Shown here piece after piece: positions 29,577-41,401 of a stretch of 64,000 nucleotides of DNA. Each line of letters starts with the position of its first letter. The first letter of the stretch is position 1. Both the position numbers and the translations under genes were made by a program. This DNA comes from Thamnaconus septentrionalis (taxonomy: Eukaryota; Chordata; Actinopteri; Tetraodontiformes; Monacanthidae), in contig CM020501.1 in NCBI GenBank assembly GCA_009823395.1, positions 24,841,861-24,905,860 of the forward strand. The letters are read 5' to 3'. Below the pieces are notes generated by a model. The model was not told where the DNA came from. It searched no databases and saw nothing but the letters and a program-made list of their open reading frames with translations.

Positions 29577-30462
29577 GGCCCTGTTTGCACTTGGTCACTT
29601 GCAACTGTTTTGGGGATCATATCACGAAGGACGCATCTTGAAGCATCTGTTCGCACATGGCATTGACATGCGTCTCGAGCGCGCCACTTGTGATGGCATT
29701 AGTGCATTTTTAACCACTAGCAAAACTACGGCTAGTTTCAACTGAAAACGAATAAGAATCAACTTCCTGTTTGCGGACTATATCAAGTCACTCGTTTTAA
29801 TTCTACTGCAGCTCGTCCGTATTATCGGAAGTCGTGGACAAAGCCGGTTAACGGTCTTAGAGCGCCGATTAATGAGAAGAGCAGCATGGAGAAGAAAGAG
29901 GGCTGCAGCATTTGTCTCTGCTCTGATAGCCGCGGAACCAGAAAGACGCGTATGGATCCGAACGAGGAGTAACGACTGGTGGGACAGAGTGGTGATGACT
30001 TCATTTTCGGATCAACAGTGGCTGGCAAATTTTCGGAAGCAACGTCGCACATTTAAACTCTTATGTGGGAAACTGCGACCGCTGCTCCACTGACAAAATA
30101 CGCTAATGCGGAATGAAATTTATTATCATCCTAATAAAAGAGTCCATCAAAAATGATTTGTTTTCGCGTCTTGTTTGTAACTTTATAATGACGACGCCAG
30201 GAGGTGGGGCGCCGACCAAGTACGTGCACGGGAGAGGTGAGCGGAGTAGGCGGTCGTTAATGTGGACTGAGATCGCATTCTGTTCACACGTCCGTGAGGA
30301 ATGCTATGCTATGCTATGCGAAGCGTCGAAACCACCTCCCTGAGGTGGTTTGAGTGATCGGATGACAATACGGATTTGGACTGTTTCCACTTGGTTACTT
30401 TGTGTGTTTTTTGTCGATCGGAACACGAAAAACGCCTGAAATGACCAAGTGCAAACAGGGCC
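29577..30462 (+). mobile_element. PIF/Harbinger-type DNA transposon, internally deleted
   Basis: Termini GGCCCTGTTTGCACTTGGTCA and TGACCAAGTGCAAACAGGGCC are perfect inverted repeats of about 21 bp at the two ends of an 886-bp element. The flanks are TTA on the left and TAA on the right, close to the TWA target of Harbinger. It carries the N-terminal remnant of a transposase but no catalytic domain. Confidence 0.8.
29872..30093 (+). pseudogene. Harbinger transposase N-terminal remnant
   Basis: A 73-residue open frame. It contains RVWIRTRSNDWWDRVVMTSF, then SDQQWLANFRKQRRTFKLLC and GKLRPLL. The pattern RVW--R------WW--V----F-D--W--NFR--R-TF--LC--LRP-L is the N-terminal region of PIF/Harbinger transposases (family knowledge). 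The protein stops before the DDE nuclease, so it cannot be active alone. Confidence 0.7.
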
Positions 30463-31586
30463 TAAAAGGCATAAATTGCAGTGACGTGGATTAGGAAATA
30501 CATTTGGGAGCTTCTGGCTTTGCTAGATGGCCAGGAACAAATGTATGCGCTTCCTTTGGCTAATAACAAGCCCTCCAGCGACGCACATAGAGTGCAAATC
30601 AACACTGCAATCTACAATTCTTTTGCGTCTTTAAGTCACTGCACCTTAACGCAAGATCGTCAAAGTGCGGTGAGCCTTCCATGCCGTTAGGTGTCACTAG
30701 ATCTCACGCACCGGGCCTTTAAGTCACCTGCCGCAATTTCAAATCTGTCAAAGTTACAGCAGTTAAAACAAAAGCAGATTAAAAATTTTTGTTCTGTGAA
30801 AAGGGGAAGATTCAGAAAGAGGGAGAATTCATCCACAATTCAGTATTGAGAGATGAGCTCCCATTTTATGTATGTATACATATCTATGGATATTTATGTA
30901 TGTATGCATCTATGCATATATATATACACATACGTATATATCTTTATGTATGTATATATTTATATGCATGCTTTTGTGAAGTAAATATGAGACATTTTTC
31001 AAGGTTCTCCTGTCGTCCCTGTTCCAGGTGAGCAGACGTGAGTGTGAACTCATTTAGTTTTTGCGCCAGTGGGACCAGGAACACTCAGGTTTTACCCCCG
31101 ACTAATTGTTGTTGTGAATATTGCCGCCGCGAGACATCTTTTTTTTTTTTTTTGCGTGCGTGCGTGCGTGTGTGTGTATTTTGCGACCTTTGCTGAGTCG
31201 GTTTGTTTTTTCGCGCCTCTGCTCGCCCCTTAATAACAGACACGTTAAACCCTGCGTGGGGTGGGTGCATGAGGGGTGAGGGGTACTTGGGAGGGGGGGG
31301 GGGCTCTTGTGATTAAAGGAAACAAGACATCATCATCATCATCAGCCCTGCTCTCCATTGGAGGAAAGAGAAGCAGTTAAATCAGCAGCGCGGGCCCAAA
31401 ATTGCATCCCGCGATGCTGCTGACTAAAGACTCGACGCTTCATTAATTCAGCTCGAGCCACTCGAGCGGTGGGACTCACGTTAACGGCTGCTTCTGATAA
31501 ACGGGGGTGGAGAGGTGTGGGGGCGGGGAGGGGTCTCCCTCGCTGCTGCTTGACATAGCCGCTGCCTTGAAGCTGCTGTTTTAAGG

Positions 31587-32110
31587 CAGCGGCTTTTAAC
31601 TGGTGGAGTCTCTGGACCCACACATTATTGGTTTCCCTCGTCATGAAGTCGCAACTCGCATTTAGTCCACAAAAATAAAAAACGCCGACTCACTTTCTGT
31701 TACAGGGGGGTCGGCAAACTTTTTGACTGGTGGGGCCGCAATGAGTTGTAAAATGTGACAGAGGGGCCGGAGCAGCAGCCGATGGATGGAGTGTTTTGGG
31801 ATCTGTAGAAAACATGTTGCTTTAATGTCCATTGAAAATTAACCAAAGCAAAGTTGCAATAAAATCAGTGTCTTTGTAGCCTCATGGTATTGAGCTCTTT
31901 ATTGAAATGACTCTGAAAACATGGAGGAAATACAGCCATTTTATGACCTATTTACTATTAATATCATTTCTTCAAGTTCGAGGAGGAGGGGGGGGTGAAA
32001 AGCTTAAAGGGCTGCATATGGCCCTCAGGCCATACCTGTTCAATCATGTCTGGTAAATTGATGATGATTGAATTGAATTGTGTGTCTTGCAAAATAAAGG
32101 CCCAACATGT

Positions 32111-32147
<37 letters not shown>

Positions 32148-32254
32148 TTTTTTTTTTTTTTTTTTTTTTTCTTAATGCCCACGAAGCCTCGATGCAATGA
32201 AGGCAACTCTGCGACTCACTTTTGGGGTCACGACCCATCAGTTGGGAAACGCTG
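31587..32254. mobile_element. hAT-H MITE, split by a hAT-A insertion
   Basis: Outer ends cagcggcttttaactggtgg and cccatcagttgggaaacgctg are degraded forms of CAGTGGTTCTCAACTGGTGG. The two arms match the 56047 copy (ctggtggagtctc; tccacaaaaataaaaa; gaattgaattgtgtgtc-tgcaaaataaa) with a second MITE between them. The right arm also contains a (TC)n(TA)n(T)n run. Confidence 0.7.
31704..32037 (-). mobile_element. hAT-A MITE (reverse orientation) nested in hAT-H
   Basis: Reads in reverse relative to other copies: caggggggtcggcaaacttt at one end and ggccctcaggccatacctg at the other. The flanks ttctgtta and ttcaatca agree at 5 of 8 positions, a decayed 8-bp duplication. Confidence 0.7.
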
Positions 32255-32492
32255 CTTTAGACAAAAAACAAATAAAAAAGTCCTCTTGGTGCCAGCAGGA
32301 AGCTTATTCTTGCCCGAACATGACAACCAGCAGCGGGAATTCTCGCCTCGCTGGCCCTGAACGCCTCCTCATTCAAACCCGAAAACACATCGCCAGAGAC
32401 GGCGGAGCTCCATCAGGATCTCATGCCGATCACAAACGCATCACGGCGGGTCGTGCCTGAGCATGTCACTGATGCCATCCTGCAACCGGAGC

Positions 32493-32529
<37 letters not shown>

Positions 32530-32625
32530 GGGCTTTTTCCAAATTTCCATCCATCAGCTGTATTTAATCAGCACGCACACACCTGCAATGGCAGCGGTGC
32601 CAAAAATCTGCACCACCACAGGTTT

Positions 32626-32628
<3 letters not shown>

Positions 32629-32671
<43 letters not shown>
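32629..32671. repeat. (CAG)n trinucleotide repeat
   Basis: About 14 CAG units, intronic. On the transcript strand it reads CTG. (AAT)n follows at 32791-32837. Confidence 0.95.
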
Positions 32672-32673
<2 letters not shown>

Positions 32674-32791
32674 CCCGCTGCTCTCGTTTGTTTTCACATC
32701 AACTCCTAACGCGCGCTGGCGTACGAATGCACGCGCGCCAAAACCAGTGGCAATCATCATAAAGCGCGCGACAACTGTTTTGCGCAGCAAA

Positions 32792-32837
<46 letters not shown>

Positions 32838-33148
32838 TTCTGTTGTTGTCAATATCAAAAATACACTAATGCTGCACACTGGAATGGAGAGCGTGAACGC
32901 GCAAGATCACGTTCACACGAATGGGGAAAAGACGCCGGGGCTGTTCGGATCGGCACCACCGGTGGTGGTGCTGGTGGTGCTGGTGGTGTTGCGTTCACGG
33001 CGCCTGTGACGGAATGCGGCGCGTCGCTACTGCTGCTGCTGCTTCGTGTTTTTTTGTTGTGATTTTAATGTTTCTGCGCAGGGCTGGCTGGCGCTTCTTT
33101 CACTGAAAAAGGGGGTCACACATTCCCAGCAAACACCACTCCACCACC

Positions 33149-33149
<1 letters not shown>

Positions 33150-33214
<65 letters not shown>
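33150..33214. repeat. (CA)n microsatellite
   Basis: About 32 CA units in intron 62, 0.9 kb from the Dp71 exon. A further GT repeat lies at 33882-33936. Confidence 0.95.
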
Positions 33215-33217
<3 letters not shown>

Positions 33218-33876
33218 TCCTTCCCGGTCTCAGCAGCAGCAAGAATCAAACAAATAAACGCCTCTCGCACCCTTGTTTGCTTGCTTGACGGCACTCAACG
33301 CTCTTCTTTATTTCCCAACATGGCAGGAAACTGGGGGGGTGGGTGGGTGGGTTTTTTTTTTTTTGGGGGCGTGGAACCGGGTAGAGGTGCACGGGACAGC
33401 AGCGGGGTCGAGGGGTTTCCACTCAACCATTTCTTTGCACCATTTAAAAAAAAATGGGGGGGGAATGAAAAACAAAGACGTAAAATCACCCCCGCCGAGC
33501 CACCAAGAAGTGCACAACACCCCGACAGAGACACATACGTTCCGACTTCACAGCCCATCCTTCGCAAAATTGGGTTCTAAAATGACGCTCGGCGATCACT
33601 GATTCGACGAGTTGCAGCTTCACGGCTTCTCTATGGCGGTGACAAGGATGGACGTTCATATCCCGGCGTCCCATATAAGATATATATATATATATATATA
33701 TTATTGTGACAACCACAATCACCGTTTCTGCGGGCATCCTGCTCAAACGCTGCGTGATTTTAATGCGGGAGCTGGAGCTGGAGGTGGAGCTGGAGGTGGT
33801 GTAGGGGAGGGGGTGTATGTGCGCCGTCTCAGCCGGCTATGGAGCCCCAGCAGCGGCCAGCAGCCAGCGTGATGTC

Positions 33877-33881
<5 letters not shown>

Positions 33882-33936
<55 letters not shown>
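33882..33936. repeat. (GT)n microsatellite near the Dp71 exon
   Basis: About 27 GT units, about 150 bp downstream of the Dp71 donor in the transcript, where it reads (CA)n. Confidence 0.95.
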
Positions 33937-33947
<11 letters not shown>

Positions 33948-34083
33948 ACAGGTTTACTGCATTACGACCGGCACAATTACCATCACAATTATTGAAGCCA
34001 CCACAGTAAGAAAAGAAAAGAAAGGGGGAAAAGCCGCCACCACCACCGCCGCCGCCGCCGCAGATTTCCACCCCGACACTCAC

Positions 34084-34103
34084 TTCCGAAGCTGCTCCCG
34101 CAT
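34084..34103 (-). CDS. dmd: Dp71-type alternative first exon (coding part)
   Basis: The minus strand reads ATGCGGGAGCAGCTTCGGAA followed by GTGAGT. This gives MREQLR plus AA, and with C from exon 63 yields [15 protein letters not shown]. Mammalian Dp71 starts MREQLKGH before the same exon 63 residues (established). The coding length of 20 nt, the phase, the position in intron 62 and the direct donor all agree with the human Dp71 first exon. Dp71 is the short isoform with only part of the WW domain plus the cysteine-rich and C-terminal domains, widely expressed outside muscle. The ATG has G at -3. The leader start is not defined by sequence alone. Confidence 0.9.
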
Positions 34104-34330
34104 CGCCGGTGATCTGAGTGGCTTCGCGTCCGATGAAAAACGACTCGATTCCCGGCCGATTATCCCCGAGTGTCTCCGCGGTCCGAGCGACCGTGTGTGT
34201 CCTCTGCTGCCGGAGAGAGGCGTCCGAGATTGTGGTACGTGTGGTTAGTGTGTGTCGGTGTGTGTGTCCCTCTGCGAGGAGAAGCAGTGGGTTGCAGAGA
34301 AATGACTGGGCCAGTAGTTAAAAAAAAAAG
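34104..34330 (-). promoter_or_regulatory. candidate Dp71 promoter / 5' UTR (CpG-rich, no TATA box)
   Basis: Immediately upstream of the Dp71 ATG the sequence is CpG-rich over roughly 200 bp in an otherwise AT-rich intron, with no evident TATA box. The mammalian Dp71 promoter is likewise GC-rich and TATA-less (established). A CCG/CCA trinucleotide run sits just inside the intron (34033-34061). Limits are approximate. Confidence 0.5.
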
Positions 34331-35636
34331 GCGATTGTCAATTACGGCAAAGGAGGAAACACGGACCGCTTCCGCTTGAGCTTCAGAATAAAAGCACTAA
34401 TAAACTAGTGATTTTTTTTTTTCTTCTTCTTCCCAGAAACCCTTGGCCGTTTGGTTACAACACATTCCTAAGACTGAGACCCGTTTCAGATGGAACTATT
34501 TGTCGCATTAATGAAGCAAAACGTAATCAAACGTCTGTAACTCACTGGCAGAAGGAAAAAGGACAAGATGCTTGTGATGCTTAAGCCTTGTTATACGATT
34601 GATATAGTGCCGTATTACCAAATCACAACACAATCACGACATAAAAGAGGAAAATAAAGTGAATCACTAGCTCATTTATTTAAACAGGTACTTTAACAGA
34701 CACAAAGTACTTATAGTATACATTAAGAATGGCCCAAGATGAATAAATCACATTTTGACCAAATGCCTAAAGTATTCTCCACGTCAAAAAGAGATCGAAG
34801 ACCAAATGCAAAAATGAAATTAAATACAAATAAGACTGGTTGCAAGTCACATAGAGACAAGGACCTTTTTTTCTGTCTTTACAAAGCACATAAGAAACAT
34901 TAAAAAACAACTGTGTAATAGGCTAATGCATTTATTTTGAAGTCTGGATTCTCTCCCTTCAGGTCTAACCCTGGAAAGACTTGACCAGACTCAGCTGAAT
35001 GAGGCGGAGCTCGGGCTCCCTACCTCCTCCGCCTCCCTTCCCCCCACCCAAAGCAAAGGAGCCCTCAACATCCAGGGGAGGTTTTTCACCTCCCTGACAG
35101 CGGGGGAGGAGGGGGGAGTTATGGGCGGTGGGGTGGGGGCAGTAGGATGATGGGGGAGGGAGGCTGTGGGGGGGAGGCGGGGGTGGTCGACGGACTTTCC
35201 ATCAGACGACCGACTTACAAGTATTTCATATTTTATGCCACGCTTGGTGAAAAGGGAGGGAGAGATCAAGGTCGTTTTGTTTTTTTTTCCAAGTGCCACA
35301 TTCAAGGCCACGGAGAGCAGGGGACAAAATAACACTCACAAGGAGGCCGGGGGAGAAGAGGAGAAAGGTGGGAGAAAGTGGGTTGGAGGAGGGGGGGTTC
35401 ACTTTTACCCAGCTAAGGAGAGTGTGGAGAGGGAGGAGGAGAGCTGTGTGTGTGTGTGTGTGTGTTTGGGGAGGTGGGGGGTGGTTGTCTTCTTGCTTTG
35501 GGAATCAGCAGCGTTCAAGGCTGCTGAAATGTAGGCTGTGTTACGCCAGCCGGGGGAAGAGAACAGCCTGTAATTTAGCAGCAAGTCTCAAACTGTTATT
35601 TTATCCCCAGCAGAGCAGCAGCGCTTCTTTATACCT

Positions 35637-35637
<1 letters not shown>

Positions 35638-35699
<62 letters not shown>

Positions 35700-35705
35700 T
35701 GTGTG
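35638..35705. repeat. (GT)n microsatellite
   Basis: More than 30 GT units with one interruption. Confidence 0.95.
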
Positions 35706-36640
35706 CAGCTTGGGCAGGGGAGAGAGCCAGGGAGGGATAATAAGGCACTGAGACGGAGAGAGGGGATGGATCATCCTGATGGCCGATTTTAAGCAGCTGA
35801 TTGTGTTTATGTCGGGGGTGGGGGGGTGGGTTTATGGATTATTATTTTTTTTAGGTGGGTGAGCGGGTGGGTGGGTGGTGTGGGGCTTATTTCAGGGCGA
35901 GGCCGTTCAAATGGGCTCCAACGGCTGAATCGCGTTGACATTTCCGGACCGACATCTTGCGCGACCGTGTTGAAAGGCTACCGTTTCTCGCGTTCTCGCT
36001 TTGTACCAAACCAATTGGCTGCCTGTCAAGCTGTGGCAGCAGGTAAGAAACTTCAAACAAACAACAAAACAAAACAAAAAAGCCAAGGAGGATCTGCTGG
36101 AGAAGAAATACTAGGAAGTGGAAACTAGCCGAGCCTTGCGTCTGCTGAAATACATTAGAATCAATTCTGTGGCAGGTGAAGTTTTGTCAGAAGTGGATGG
36201 CATTTTTACATAAAAGAAAGAGCAAAAACCAAGAACAGCAGGGAGTTCTGGCTTTACCTCCGTATGGCTTTTGCAAGAGGTCAGTCTAACACAACAGCAG
36301 TGCGTAGTTTCCTGTGTCAGTATGGGGAGTGGGAACTGTCGGCTACGTTGACGACGTCGTGTTTGCTGCGTACACGCAATATGTAGCTAAGCGTATGTAT
36401 GTACGTAGTTCTGCATTCCAAATTCGGACGACTTTGTTGATGTGCGAGTTGTGTTTTTTGACAAATGCGTTGGAAACGTGTACACAGTACGCAGCATCAA
36501 CAGAAGACTCGATGGCGCTCAATGAGATCTGAACGAAAAATAACACGCTGCCTCGGCTCGTACATTTCCAGAGTAGTGGCTACCGTCGTGCTAGTTTTGA
36601 AAATGAACCTCGAGCGAAAACGCTAACTTCCAGAAAATCT

Positions 36641-36847
36641 ATCTTGAAATGAGTCATTTCAATGAAGAGCTAAATACCGTCGGGCTTCAAAGACGATGAT
36701 TTTATTCTAACACCTTCCCATGATGTATTTTTTTTCTCCTTTGAGGCGGGTCACTAAAACTCATCCATCTGCTGCTGCTATTGCCCCTCTGTCACATTTT
36801 AGAACCCTTTGTGGCCCCACCAGTCAAAAAGGTTTGCCCACCTCTGG
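36641..36847 (+). mobile_element. hAT-A MITE fragment
   Basis: Starts in the tgagtcatttcaatgaagagctaaatac segment and ends gtttgcccacctctgg. The 5' half is missing. Confidence 0.7.
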
Positions 36848-39800
36848 TCAAGGAGAGCATATAAAAATAACTGCCCCCAATTATTTTGTTTGTTTTTCTA
36901 GTAGCAATTTACAGGCATGACAGTGAAAACATGGATCAGTTGACATCCTAAACATCCATTACATGTCTGGAGTTAAACACAACAGAGTTGTGTGTTGTCC
37001 GTGTGCGTTTATGTGGCGTACTCGCGCCGGTTGGAGGATCCCGCGCAAGTTAAAACGGAGCAACCTGGGCCGAGGAGCAGCTGGTCGCCCATATGTTGTC
37101 ACCTCGTGCTCTCCGTGGGCACAGGAGCTTGCTCGCATTAGTCACGTCGCCGTGTGGGCGTCTTGTTTTTAGCGCCGCGCGGGTCCTCGCGCGAGTAACT
37201 CCGTGTTGCACGCTCGCAAGCGTGGAGTACACGCAACGCAGCTAGTGGGTTTTTTTTTCTCTCCGACGGGGATTTGTAAACAACGAATGCCCGTGGGTTT
37301 CCGGAAGAGGTATAGATTGGCTGTGTAACCTCAAGTGGACAAGCTGGAGCCACGGTGGCTAACCACACCATGATTGTGCTACGCGCTGGTTCGAGAAGTA
37401 TCGACCGCTTCACTGGGGCCTCCTGTGATTGCACTGGGGAAACTTAACAGAGACAGATAGACTTTAATCTGCAAAACCCAAAGCATTAGATGCCCTAGAT
37501 ATCCAGGTCCCGGGAGGGTGTTGAATAAGTGGACTCAGTGAAGGTGTCTCGTCGAGCTCCCAATTCTTCCTTGGCCATTGATGTCTGGTCAGACTTTTTT
37601 TTTCATAAGCCAAACCACACCAAAGAACACCAAAACAGGAGTCCATGTAAAAACAAGGCAGGTTTGGCATTGGCGCGGAGAAATTAGCTGCTCATCCCTT
37701 AAACTGCAAACATGGCACCGATCAAAAGGGAAACAAACAGGCTTTCCAACAATGCAAGACTTAGTGCCAAAAGGACAGAAATAATCCACCAAAACAAAAA
37801 TGTACTCACTTTTTGTGCTGGGTTTGTATACTTTCCTGTCCCAATTGGGGAAATTTACTTTTGGACACCATCTACCGTCTATCGTTTCCAATGAACAAAC
37901 ATTGAAAATGCAATTTCTTGAGCAGTGGACCACAGCACGCCATCTCGCACATCATGTGTGGCATTTGCATCCGTTACTACTCGGTCCACCACCTCTCAGT
38001 CATGCATGTGTGTGTGTGTGTGTGCGCGTGTGTGTAGTCAGGGAGCACTCACAAGCTCTCGGACAGCAGGCCAGGTCCGGCTTTGTCTCTGCATGTGGAG
38101 AGGAGAATGCGTCACATCTCTTTCCCCTTCCCACTCACTTTGTCTAAGCTCAGCGTCTCACTCGGCGTTAATTCCTCGTCCGTCAGGGAGTTAAGGCGAA
38201 AAGGCTCCGCAGATCAGCCGGGCGCAACGCGGCGGTGGCGGCTCCATGCAATCTCTTTCAACACGCTGCTAAAAGTTAACTGGACGACATCAAGCTGTTA
38301 GATGTTGATTAGCAAAGCCGGGCAGTGCTGCGAGAAGCGGAAAAGCCAGCTACCGACTCATTTGGTTCCCACCAATCACAGAGGAATTCGCACGGCCAAA
38401 ATCGATTCCCCCCGCATTTGCTGACGTGTTAGCGGAGGCGCTAGCGAGCCGGAGGCAGACAAGCGTGAGCTAGCCACGTGCGTTTTCCATTTGTGCTGGA
38501 CAAACCTGTTACCTGCAAAATGCACCAGATGTGGATTGAACCTGAAGCTCTGCCTGATATTCGATGGCTGATTGAAAAAAAGAAGCTTTTAGTGATGCGA
38601 CCGAGGGAATCCTCATTGCTGCGTTGGTGCGGGGGGGGGGGGTATGCTCAATAAAGCCCAACGTATTCAGGCCGGGTGTCGAAGCTGTTGATTTGGGGTT
38701 TGGCGAGAGTTTTTCCACATCGAGTCACACATCGATTTCCTCACACACTGACTCAGAAGGAGAACGATCCCTGAAAGGTTAACCTAGTTATCTTGTCCGC
38801 ACTGCAAATTTGAACCCAATATGACGCCTAAATCGTTAAATAACCTCCTTTGGAGGCGCTTTCACACTTTTTTTTTGTGTCACACCACGACGGTCGATCC
38901 GTTTCGGAGTGAAAATAACTCACAGGTTGACTTGGCATGGCGAGGAGGTGAAATGAGCACGTTTAGGAGCACATTGGTTCTGGTGCTGGAAGCCAAACAC
39001 AAACACTGCAAAGTTTATGGGCTGCAGCGGAGGCCTGTGGAACTGGGCAGAGATTTACTTTGCGAGGCACTCCAACATCGGGATTGTCCAGAAGTGGCAG
39101 ACTGGACTCCACTGGTTTGTTCCACTCACTGGCCACTTAATTTGGTAAATCTTGCTGGAACCGGGTTCCTAATTTGTAGCTAATTTGGTGATTTGACTTA
39201 CTTTTGAGCAAGGCATTTTTTTTTCTGGATTTCATCTTTTTTTTTTTCTGGTCTGTTCTCCATTAGCCCTAGAGATAAATTGCGCCAGTGTGAAAATCCC
39301 AGTAGACCAACAACAACGTTCACCAAGTTCAAGTCAGGCTGTAAAACTGCACACAATAAATGTGTCCTTTTAATCGCTTTACATTTTTCCACTAAGGTGC
39401 AAGAAAGGCATATTTAAATGTCAGCATGTAGATAGCTGTAAATCTTTTTTTAATGTCTTATTTGTTTTTTATTAACATAATTTTCCATCTTTTTTCAACT
39501 ATCCCATTGCTGTAATTATGCAAATTTCCCCACTGTGGGATTAATAAAGGTGTTCTATTCTATTCTACTTAAATCCCCCTTTTCCTTCCCTATTCTGATG
39601 TTGACGCTTCCAACTCCAGCAAGTCGCCTTCACTAAATCAACATGCCTGAACACATTGAGTTGCTGCCGTGTGATTGGTTAAATTGGCTAATTGTACAAT
39701 CGTACTTTTAGGAGCGGTTTCGGTGGAACGTCAATCGTTCCGATTATAGTTTAAAAAAGGAACCTTGAGAAGTCCATAAACTTCCCATCAAGGTCCAAGG

Positions 39801-40510
39801 TCCAACGGTTAATCAGTTACAGTATCTGCAAAGTTTAGCACGTACTGGCACTGCAACCATACAAACGCCACCGCCCACCTTCAAAATTCAACCAGCTTCT
39901 TGGCGTTCACCCAAGCACTTCGGCACAAACGAAGGACTCCACTACTTGTAAAGCACGTCTTGAACCCCTCCAAAACATATTTTGTATGATTTTTTATTTT
40001 TTTGAGCTTTTGCCCGCCGTGCAGCTCTCTTTTTGGCAGCAGGCTGCAGCAGACTCGCTTAACATCTGGGTTGGCTGTCTGTTTGAAGAAGTCTGGCGCA
40101 AGTTTTTCTGCATCTTATCAAAACGATCGTGTCAGCGTCAGAGGAGAGAGAGAGAGAGAGACACACACACACACACACACAGAGAAAAGTAGAGGGTGAT
40201 CCAAGGGTATTTATTTTTAAATAACCCTCGAAGGCAACGACATGTCAAAATTTGAACTGAGATGTTTTTTTTTTTCTTTTGCGATGAGATTGGAAAAATT
40301 CAAGCTGTCTGGAAATGCGAGGTTTGGCTACAAACAAGTGTGGGACTGAAAGAAAGTCGGCATTTCTGAAGAACTTGTGTTGTAACATAAGTTATGAGTC
40401 AGTTTCAACATTATTTTTTGTCACAGGGGAAAAACCATTCCAGCCAAAAAGGTACGTTTATTGTTATTTGAGATGAATGGATGAAACATTATTGATGAAT
40501 GGATGTTCAA

Positions 40511-41401
40511 TGGCAATTGATGAATGATGGATGGATGGATAGATACAGGTGAAAGTTAGTTGGATGGATGGATACAGTTGGGAGTTGGATGGATGGATGG
40601 ATGGATGCAGGTGAAAGTTCAATGGATGGATGGACGAATGGAAACGGGTGAAAAATAGATAGATGGATACAAATGAAAGTTGGATAGATGGATGGATAGA
40701 GTTGAGAGTTGCAAGGATGCATGTGAAAGTTGAAAGCATGGATGGATGGATGCATACAGTTGAGAGTTTGACGGATGGATGGATGAAAACAGGTGAAAGT
40801 TAGTTGGATGGATTAAAACTAGTGAAAGTTAGTTGGATGGACGGATGGATGGATGGATAGAGTTGATGATACAGGTGAAAATTGAATGGATGGATGGATG
40901 ATAGACACAGTTGAGAGTTGGATGGATGGATGAAAACAAGTGAAAGTTAGTTGGATGGATGGACGGATGTATGGATGGATGGACAGATACAGTTAAGAGA
41001 TGGATGATGGATGAAAACAGGTGAAAGCTAGTTGGATGGATGGACGGATGTATGGACGGATGTATGGATGGATGGACAGATACAGTTAAGAGATGGATGA
41101 TGGATGAAAACAGGTGAAAGTTAGTTGGATGGATGGACGGATGTATGCACGGATGTATGGATGGATTGACAGATACAGTTAAGAGATGGATGATGGATGA
41201 AAACAGGTGAAAGTTAGTTGGATGGATGGACGGATGTATGGATGGATGTATGGATGGATGGACAGATACAGTTAAGAGATGGATGATGGATGAAAACAGG
41301 TGAGAGTTAGTTGGATGGATGGACGGATGTATGGATGGATGGACAGATACAGTTAAGAGATGGATGGATGGATGGATGGATGGATGGATGGATGGAAAGT
41401 C
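40511..41401. repeat. GGAT-rich minisatellite with 93-bp higher-order repeat
   Basis: About 0.9 kb of GGAT-type units interspersed with acaggtgaaagttagttgg and gacagatacagttaagagat. In the last part the phrase gacagata recurs at 40982, 41075, 41168, 41261 and 41342, a period of 93 bp three times and 81 bp once. Confidence 0.9.

Noticed and set aside
37589..37933. 114-codon minus-strand frame in intron 62
   Set aside because: Cys- and Phe-rich, no motif I recognise. It could be a transposon scrap but has no inverted repeats or partner copy in the window.
40511..41401. CRISPR-like array (regular repeats and spacers)
   Set aside because: The spacers are themselves GGAT repeats, there are no cas genes, and the sequence is eukaryotic: a minisatellite.
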